From: Campylobacteraceae bacterium UBA1877
GTDB lineage: Bacteria; Campylobacterota; Campylobacteria; Campylobacterales; Campylobacteraceae
Length of the DNA stretch: 6,275 bases
Direction of reading: 5' to 3'
NCBI GenBank assembly: GCA_002352945.1
Contig: DDHL01000084.1
Coordinates: 22,277 to 28,551, forward strand
Both the position numbers and the translations under genes were made by a program. Below are positions 1 through 4,389 of this stretch, piece by piece; position 1 is the first letter of the stretch, and each line of letters opens with the position of its first letter. Under the pieces are notes generated by a model. The model was not told the origin of the DNA and searched no databases. It worked only from the letters and a program-made list of their open reading frames with translations.

Positions 1-1591
1 ATCCATAGGAATAAAACCCCACCTTAGCTCAAGCAAAAAAAGGGCAATTTTAGATGAAGAGATTGACTTTTTAGTATCTATCTTTCCAAAATTACAACAC
101 GATGAGATAAAAAAGATCTATTTACGCAAAGATTCGCCCTATTCGCAGCAGTTTGTAGAGGTTATTGATTTTATCTCCTATGATGAGGTAATTTCCCATT
201 TTGCAAAAATCAGTTTGCGCGATAACTTAAAAATTGAGCCAAGCTCTAAAAGACACTATCCTTATGGAAAGTTGGCATCCCATATAATTGGGTATGTAGG
301 CAGGGCAAATCAAGATGATATGCGAGAAAATCCAATATCAAGATTGACAAATTATGTTGGACGCTCAGGTATTGAGCGCTACTACAATAAGGAGCTTCAA
401 GGTATTGAGGGTGAACGCAAAACCAAAGTTACTGCCCTAAATCAAGAGATTGAGCAGATTTCAAAAAAGCTGCCAAAAAGCAGTGATCTTGTTTTAACAA
501 TAGATTTAGAGCTACAAAAATTTGTTTCAGAAATTTTTGGAGATGATGCGGGTGCGGTAGTGGTTATGGATGTAAATAGTGGAGCCATCTTAGCAGCCGG
601 AAGCTACCCTGAGTATGATTTGAATCAATTTGTATCAGGAATTAGCCATGAAGATTGGAAAGCTCTTATTGAAAATGTGGATAATCCCTTTACCAATAAG
701 CTCGTAAATGGACTCTACCCTCCAGGCTCAATTGTAAAAATGGGAGTTGGCTTAGCTCTTCTAGGAAGTCAAAAGATTACTCGCCAAACCTCTTTTTATT
801 GCAATGCCTCCTTTGAGCTAGGTGGGAGAAAATTTAGATGTTGGAAAAAGAGTGGTCATGGACACACAGATTTAAACAAAGCCATCCGCGAGAGTTGTGA
901 TGACTATTTTTATAAAGCGAGTTTAAAAGTAGGTATAGATGCAATCTCTCCAGTTTTGGAGCGGTTGGGCTTTGCCCAAAAAACTGGAGTTGATTTGCCA
1001 AATGAGTTTATCGGAACGGTTCCGGGGCGGTATTGGAAGATGCAAAAGTATCAAAAACCGTGGTATCAAGGAGAGACTCTTATTACATCTATTGGGCAGG
1101 GCTACTTTTTAGTAACGCCCATTCAAGTAGCTTTGCATACAGCTATTTTAGCAACGGGTAAAAAGGTTACTCCTCACTTTGTAAAAGCCATAGATGATGT
1201 ACCAAAAAGCTATCCGGTTGATGAAAATGTTCTAACCGATTTTGAAAAGAGTGAGCTTCCATATATTCAAAACGCTATGAAAGAGGTGGCAAATTCTAAA
1301 ACAGGAACTGCTTACTGGAGGCTGATTAACTCCAAAGTAAAGGTTGCTGCTAAAACTGGAACTGCTCAGGTAGTTGGCATTCCTCAAGATGTAAAAGAGC
1401 GGATGAAAGAAGAAGATATGGAGTATTTGCAGCGCTCCCATGCGTGGTTAACATCATATGGCCCATACGATAATCCGCAATATGTTGTAACGGTTTTGGT
1501 TGAGCATGGAGGGCATGGCGGACAAGCTGCTGGCCCAATAGTGACAAAAATCTACAATAAACTCCATGAGCTTGGATACATTAAGCCCTAG
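1..1591 (+). CDS. mrdA: Penicillin-binding protein 2 (peptidoglycan D,D-transpeptidase), 5' end outside window
   Basis: Class B penicillin-binding protein that cross-links peptidoglycan in the periplasm during cell elongation, normally with RodA. The frame is open from the left edge (first whole codon at base 2), giving 529 visible residues. The family is about 600, so the missing part should hold the cytoplasmic tail, membrane anchor and start of the dimerisation domain. The visible chain opens with SIGIKPHL, a typical PBP2 N-terminal motif. GRSGIE follows at visible residues 120-125. The transpeptidase domain starts near 180. It carries all three active-site motifs: SIVK with catalytic Ser243 (codon 728-730), SCD at 298-300 (the SxD form usual in PBP2), and KTG at 451-453. 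The chain ends with the usual GHGGQAAGP region. A TTG at 215 begins a shorter reading of 458 residues, but similarity runs through it, so it is internal. The gene looks intact. The PBP2 assignment is secure; the elongation role is family knowledge. Confidence 0.96.
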   Translation, partial: SIGIKPHLSSSKKRAILDEEIDFLVSIFPKLQHDEIKKIYLRKDSPYSQQFVEVIDFISYDEVISHFAKISLRDNLKIEPSSKRHYPYGKLASHIIGYVGRANQDDMRENPISRLTNYVGRSGIERYYNKELQGIEGERKTKVTALNQEIEQISKKLPKSSDLVLTIDLELQKFVSEIFGDDAGAVVVMDVNSGAILAAGSYPEYDLNQFVSGISHEDWKALIENVDNPFTNKLVNGLYPPGSIVKMGVGLALLGSQKITRQTSFYCNASFELGGRKFRCWKKSGHGHTDLNKAIRESCDDYFYKASLKVGIDAISPVLERLGFAQKTGVDLPNEFIGTVPGRYWKMQKYQKPWYQGETLITSIGQGYFLVTPIQVALHTAILATGKKVTPHFVKAIDDVPKSYPVDENVLTDFEKSELPYIQNAMKEVANSKTGTAYWRLINSKVKVAAKTGTAQVVGIPQDVKERMKEEDMEYLQRSHAWLTSYGPYDNPQYVVTVLVEHGGHGGQAAGPIVTKIYNKLHELGYIKP

Positions 1592-1884
1592 TTTGGCTCA
1601 TAAGAGGCTAGCTCTTGGAGTAGACTTCTAGCTTCTTCTTCGTCAAAAAAGAGGTTTTGATTCAACTCTTTTGCAAACTCTTTTAAAATTTTTGTCTTTT
1701 GAGCAATAAGTGCATCTTTGTCGTTTTTAAATGGGGTTAATTTTTCGTCAAGATAGCGTATGTAGGATTTTTTGATTTGAGCCTGCTTCTCCTCTTTGCT
1801 TCGAACTTGTGTACCGTTTCTTTGGATCCAAAGCCATAGAAAAAAGAGTGCTATTAAAATGGCCAATAAAATGAGCTTATCCAT
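1588..1884 (-). CDS. Small single-pass membrane protein, function unknown
   Basis: A 98-residue protein I do not recognise. Residues 4-20 (LILLAILIALFFLWLWI) form one strongly hydrophobic segment, most likely an uncleaved anchor. The rest is charged and probably helical, rich in Lys and Glu, with an acidic stretch FFDEEEA near residue 79. Positive charges just after the anchor (Arg22, Arg28, Lys30) suggest by the positive-inside rule that the C-terminal part faces the cytoplasm; this is an inference. The ATG start is supported by AAGGA at 1891-1895 on this strand, six bases upstream. The gene converges on mrdA and overlaps it by four bases, and it diverges from the CitC-like gene across 150 bases. 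I see no catalytic motif. That it is a real gene rests on its good ribosome binding site, its membrane-anchor architecture and the lack of any other gene here. Confidence 0.78.
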   Translation of the reverse strand: MDKLILLAILIALFFLWLWIQRNGTQVRSKEEKQAQIKKSYIRYLDEKLTPFKNDKDALIAQKTKILKEFAKELNQNLFFDEEEARSLLQELASYEPN

Positions 1885-1935
1885 AAAAAATCCTTAATCA
1901 AATATAAAAGTGGTAAAATCAAGAAGCAGTTACAT

Positions 1936-1952
1936 AATTTCTTTAAGAAATT
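1936..1952. promoter_or_regulatory. Perfect AT-rich palindrome, possible operator
   Basis: The sequence is AATTTCTT, one central T, then AAGAAATT: eight-base arms with no mismatch. The one-base centre makes it a better protein-binding site than an RNA hairpin. It lies in the divergent region between the small membrane protein gene and the CitC-like gene, about 28 bases upstream of the -10 box of the latter. In AT-rich DNA such a palindrome can arise by chance, so an operator role is only a suggestion. Confidence 0.35.
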
Positions 1953-1976
1953 TATAAGATACTACCAAGCTTAGCC

Positions 1977-1985
1977 TGTTATAAT
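1977..1985 (+). promoter_or_regulatory. Extended -10 promoter for the CitC-like gene
   Basis: The bases read TGT followed by a perfect TATAAT (1980-1985), which is a full extended -10 element (TGnTATAAT) of the housekeeping sigma-70 type. No TTGACA-like -35 box is visible 16-18 bases upstream; this is common in Campylobacterota and tolerated with an extended -10. A start of transcription near 1991-1993 would leave a leader of about 42 bases before the ATG at 2035. Confidence 0.65.
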
Positions 1986-2009
1986 CATCCCTTCATATTG
2001 TACCACAAG

Positions 2010-2022
2010 TTTGAAATTCAAA
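2010..2022. promoter_or_regulatory. Perfect 13-base palindrome abutting the ribosome binding site
   Basis: TTTGAA, a central A, then TTCAAA: six-base arms with no mismatch, ending one base before the AGGAG of the CitC-like gene. It would lie about 20 to 30 bases downstream of the predicted transcription start, where a bound protein could block transcription. It shares the core GAAATT with the palindrome at 1936-1952, 66 bases upstream. Chance in AT-rich sequence is a real alternative. Confidence 0.3.
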
Positions 2023-2027
2023 AGGAG
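2023..2027 (+). promoter_or_regulatory. Ribosome binding site that sets the CitC-like start at 2035
   Basis: AGGAG lies seven bases before the ATG at 2035. The frame can be extended upstream to a TTG at 2011, but that TTG has no Shine-Dalgarno sequence and would place this purine block inside the coding region. The ATG is therefore the better start. Confidence 0.85.
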
Positions 2028-2034
2028 AAGAGAT

Positions 2035-2904
2035 ATGAATCAGTGGATTCGCTTTAGTGAATTTGATGCGACAAATGAGCGTAAAGTGGCAAGAGTTAAA
2101 GATTTTTTAGATCGAAATGATCTCATTTTAAGTGATGATGTAGAGCTTTACGTAACAGCAAGTGAAGAGGGGGAGATTGTTGCATGTGGTGGTATTAGTG
2201 GAAAGATTTTAAAATGTGTAGCAGTTACTCCAAGACTAAGAGGGCAAAGATTTGTCTTAAAAGTTATTGATGCACTCCTTGAGGCTGCTAAAAAAAGGGG
2301 TCAAGAGGAGCTTTTTTTATTTAGCTCTCCAAAAAATCAATCCTACTTTGAAGAGCATGGATTTAAACTCATCGAAAGAAGTGGCGATGAGGTTATTTTG
2401 ATGGAAAACAGCGATAATCTTGAAAAATATCAAGAGTCTCTTAAAAAATATAAAAAAGAGGGCAGCAAGATTGCAAGCATGGTTGTATGCGATAGCTTGG
2501 TTGATGAAAAAGATATAAAAGAGATTGAATCCATCTCAAATCAAAGCGATTGGCTCCATCTTTTTATTGTGTGCAATAATGGAGTTTATGAAAAAGCAGA
2601 CTTTGAGAAATTATCTCAAAAACTAGAGTATTTAAAAAATGTGACAGTACATGAAAACTCAGACTATCTTATTTCAAAAGCTACATTTCCAACTTACTTT
2701 ATAAAAGACAAGGCTCACCTTAGCGCATTGCATGCTGAGCTTGATTTAAAAATATTTAAAAACCACATTGCTCCCATTTTGGGGATTACCCATCGGTATG
2801 TAGGTTCAAAAAACAGCTTAAATACAATCTATCTTCAAACTATGAAAAGAATTTTTGCACAAAGCGATAAAAGCCCTTCCATTGAGGTTGGAGTTTTTAA
2901 ATAA
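2035..2904 (+). CDS. CitC-like protein (citrate lyase ligase relative) without nucleotidyltransferase motifs, probable pseudoenzyme
   Basis: A 289-residue protein that matches, along its length, the pattern of [citrate (pro-3S)-lyase] ligase CitC, which uses ATP and acetate to acetylate the CoA-like arm of citrate lyase. Recognisable parts are an N-terminal GNAT-like domain (about 1-125; GGISGKILKCVAV at 52-64), MENSDNLEKYQESLKKYK (123-140), SDWLHLFIV (171-179), KATFPTYFIK (215-224), and AELDLKIFKNHIAP with ITHRYVG (234-257). Several things are wrong for an active enzyme. The NPFTxGH nucleotide-binding motif is replaced by CDSLVDEKD (152-160) with no length change. The GTEP block after THRYVG is lost. 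The protein ends about 60 residues early, so ISxSxVR is absent. The acetyl-CoA loop reads RLRGQRF, with Arg where Gly or Ala is usual. No citrate lyase subunit gene is nearby. The frame is clean and has a strong promoter and ribosome binding site, so it is likely made. The relationship is fairly sure; loss of activity is inferred, and the real function is unknown. Confidence 0.8.
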   Translation: MNQWIRFSEFDATNERKVARVKDFLDRNDLILSDDVELYVTASEEGEIVACGGISGKILKCVAVTPRLRGQRFVLKVIDALLEAAKKRGQEELFLFSSPKNQSYFEEHGFKLIERSGDEVILMENSDNLEKYQESLKKYKKEGSKIASMVVCDSLVDEKDIKEIESISNQSDWLHLFIVCNNGVYEKADFEKLSQKLEYLKNVTVHENSDYLISKATFPTYFIKDKAHLSALHAELDLKIFKNHIAPILGITHRYVGSKNSLNTIYLQTMKRIFAQSDKSPSIEVGVFK

Positions 2905-2909
2905 AACCT

Positions 2910-2944
2910 TGCTTTGAAAGCAGTAAGCTTTACATGTAAAGCTT
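2910..2944. terminator. Paired inverted repeats in the convergent gap, possible two-way terminator
   Basis: The 57-base gap between the CitC-like and ybeY stop codons holds two perfect inverted repeats. One is TGCTTT-G-AAAGCA at 2910-2922. The other is a 20-bp palindrome at 2925-2944, with half-site AAGCTTTACA and an AAGCTT at each end. Their GCTTT/AAAGC arms can also pair with each other. On the leftward (ybeY) strand the repeats are followed by a T-rich GGTTTTATTT, which suits termination. On the rightward strand there is no T-run. Position between two converging genes supports a terminator, but it is not a textbook one. Confidence 0.45.
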
Positions 2945-2961
2945 GAGTAAAATAGATTGAT

Positions 2962-3387
2962 TTAAGATTGATTACTTCGCACGATAAGGCTAGGTGGTAG
3001 ATTGAGCTTTTTTACAATCTCTGCCTCTTTTTCGCGCATCTGTCCAGAGTCATTTTCATGATCATATCCCAAAAGGTGTAAAACTCCATGCAAAAAGAGT
3101 AAGCACGCTTCCGCTTCGCTTGAATGGTTGTGCTTTTTAGCTTCAAGGATAACTGCATCGACATTTATAATTATTGTGCCAAGAGGTGCATGGGGAAATG
3201 GATCAATGGGAAAACTTAAAACATCAGTTGATTTATCAATATTTCGATACTCTTTATTGATGGCTTGAATCTCATTGCTATCAACCAAATTTAGCTCAAC
3301 CTCTTTTTGTACATGTAAAGATTTTAAAATAGTTAAAAACAGCTCTACTGGAGGTTTAAAATCTGTCATATTTTCAATATTTAGCAA
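2962..3387 (-). CDS. ybeY: Endoribonuclease YbeY (rRNA maturation factor)
   Basis: A cytoplasmic metal-dependent RNase of the UPF0054 family, which takes part in 16S rRNA 3'-end maturation and ribosome quality control. The 141-residue protein holds NKEYRNIDKSTDVLSFP (44-60, with the conserved Arg48) and the zinc site HGVLHLLGYDH (100-110; His100, His104, His110) followed by MRExE. The loop that is LGDI in many phyla reads LGTI here (69-72). From memory Helicobacter YbeY also lacks the Asp, so this is probably a lineage trait and not damage. The start is TTG at 3387: AAGGA lies six bases upstream, and the N-terminus MLNIENMT fits the family start, whereas the ATG at 3369 has no ribosome binding site. 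It is the last gene of the metG operon, starting nine bases after the stop of the Mur-like gene. The identification is secure. Confidence 0.96.
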   Translation of the reverse strand: MLNIENMTDFKPPVELFLTILKSLHVQKEVELNLVDSNEIQAINKEYRNIDKSTDVLSFPIDPFPHAPLGTIIINVDAVILEAKKHNHSSEAEACLLFLHGVLHLLGYDHENDSGQMREKEAEIVKKLNLPPSLIVRSNQS

Positions 3388-3393
3388 AGTAAA

Positions 3394-3398
3394 TCCTT
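3394..3398 (-). promoter_or_regulatory. Ribosome binding site that sets the TTG start of ybeY
   Basis: AAGGA on the minus strand, six bases before the TTG at 3387. It overlaps the TAA stop codon (3397-3399) of the upstream Mur-like gene, so ribosomes ending that gene would sit on the ybeY initiation site. This points to translational coupling and favours TTG over the downstream ATG. Confidence 0.8.
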
Positions 3399-4389
3399 AA
3401 AATAAAGTTGCTTGCATAAAGCTCTTTTGTCCTTGGAGCAACCGTTCAATTGTGCCTATATCCCCTAACACTGCAGCGTATCGAAAATTTTGAGGATCAA
3501 TTTTTAAAAGTTCATTTTCATTTTCATAAGCCAAATCAATATCTAGCTTTAAATCAATCGATTTTGGAGCGCAAACAAAGATATTACTCTTTTTGTAGTG
3601 GGTTTTTAAATAATCTACTTCTTGCTCAAAAAGCAAAGGGTCTGATTCAATTATAAGAGCCTTTCTTGTAGTTCCAAAAGCGTGCAAACAGAGGTGTTTA
3701 TCTACAAAAAGCGGATAAAAATGCTCTAAAGGTTTTAAGCCGCTGTATTTTAATGTATGGGATTCTAAAAGCTGGATAATTGCTCCAAATGTTTCTATCC
3801 AAAAAGGCGGCAGAGGTATGTTTTGGTAATAGTGGCTATTTAAGATAAAGCTTGTTTGAAAAAGGCTTGATGCTGGAAGAATTTGCAAAGACTGTTTTAG
3901 TTTTGGCAAAGCCTTGGCTTCTGGAGCGATGCGCTGCATGAGTAGGGTGTTATTGCTAGCAATTGCTTTTGGGAGAGTATCTTTCCATAAATTTTGAAGC
4001 AAGCTCGTAAGGCTCTCTTGGATTAAAAAAAAAGATTTTGGCGCGCCTATTGCTTTTAATAGGTAAAATTCTAGGTTAGTTAGCTTGTAGGTTGCAATAT
4101 TAAAATTTGCAATATAAAACCGAGCAAGACGAATGAGGGCCATATCAAGATTGTCCACTTCAATCCATGCGATTTCACTATCTGTTATGGTAACTTTTTT
4201 ATCAAAGATAAGGGCGTGCGCACCAGCTTTTGAGGCGATTTCAAGAGAGCTTTGCAGCCTGTCGGTGCACACATACAAATCTCCGGGTTTAACTTTAGTA
4301 GGATCAAAAGCAATTCCAGAGATTGCACTAATTGCTGGAGTTGTTAAAAGTTCTCCTTGGGTAAGGCGTATAAGGTTTTCAAGCCTCAT
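3397..4389 (-). CDS. MurE/MurF-like protein lacking the ATP-binding loop, function unknown
   Basis: A 330-residue, probably cytoplasmic protein. Residues 1-95 resemble the N-terminal UDP-substrate domain of the Mur ligases MurE and MurF: LTQGELL (9-15), SGIAFDPTKVKPGDLYVCTD (24-43), AGAHALIFDKK (55-65), and ALIRLARFYI (84-93). Active Mur ligases then carry a P-loop GTxGKT; here the stretch is YKLTNLEFYLLKAIG (101-115) and no GKT/GKS occurs anywhere. Later blocks weakly recall MurF (IPLPPFW at 191-197; LIIESDPLLFEQEVDYL at 245-261, where MurF has a DSYNANP region). At 330 residues it is well short of the usual 450 or so. Without the P-loop it should not ligate amino acids; a binding or regulatory role is possible but unproven. 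Start: ATG at 4389, overlapping the metG stop as ATGA, with a weak GGAG ten bases upstream, so it is likely coupled to metG translation. A run of nine T on the coding strand lies near residues 119-122. The N-terminal relationship is good; the C-terminal relationship is tentative. Confidence 0.75.
   Translation of the reverse strand: MRLENLIRLTQGELLTTPAISAISGIAFDPTKVKPGDLYVCTDRLQSSLEIASKAGAHALIFDKKVTITDSEIAWIEVDNLDMALIRLARFYIANFNIATYKLTNLEFYLLKAIGAPKSFFLIQESLTSLLQNLWKDTLPKAIASNNTLLMQRIAPEAKALPKLKQSLQILPASSLFQTSFILNSHYYQNIPLPPFWIETFGAIIQLLESHTLKYSGLKPLEHFYPLFVDKHLCLHAFGTTRKALIIESDPLLFEQEVDYLKTHYKKSNIFVCAPKSIDLKLDIDLAYENENELLKIDPQNFRYAAVLGDIGTIERLLQGQKSFMQATLF

Noticed and set aside
215..1591. 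Reading PBP2 as a complete 458-residue gene starting at a TTG at 215
   Set aside because: The frame is open to the left edge, and bases 2-214 encode further PBP2 sequence (including SIGIKPHL), so the TTG is an internal Leu codon.
1602..1616. Inverted repeat AAGAG-GCTAG-CTCTT just after the mrdA stop, as a terminator
   Set aside because: The stem is only five base pairs and no T-run follows; it lies in the coding region of the opposing gene.
2011..2034. Upstream TTG start at 2011 for the CitC-like gene
   Set aside because: It has no ribosome binding site, and it would put the AGGAG that serves the ATG at 2035 inside the coding region.
2035..2904. Calling the CitC-like gene a functional citrate lyase ligase (citC) or part of a citrate fermentation locus
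   Set aside because: The nucleotide-binding motifs are absent and no citD, citE, citF or citG-like gene is visible in the window.
3310..3320. TACATGTAAAG inside ybeY, also present in the palindrome at 2925-2944
   Set aside because: It is an 11-base match in AT-rich sequence with no further flanking similarity, most simply chance.
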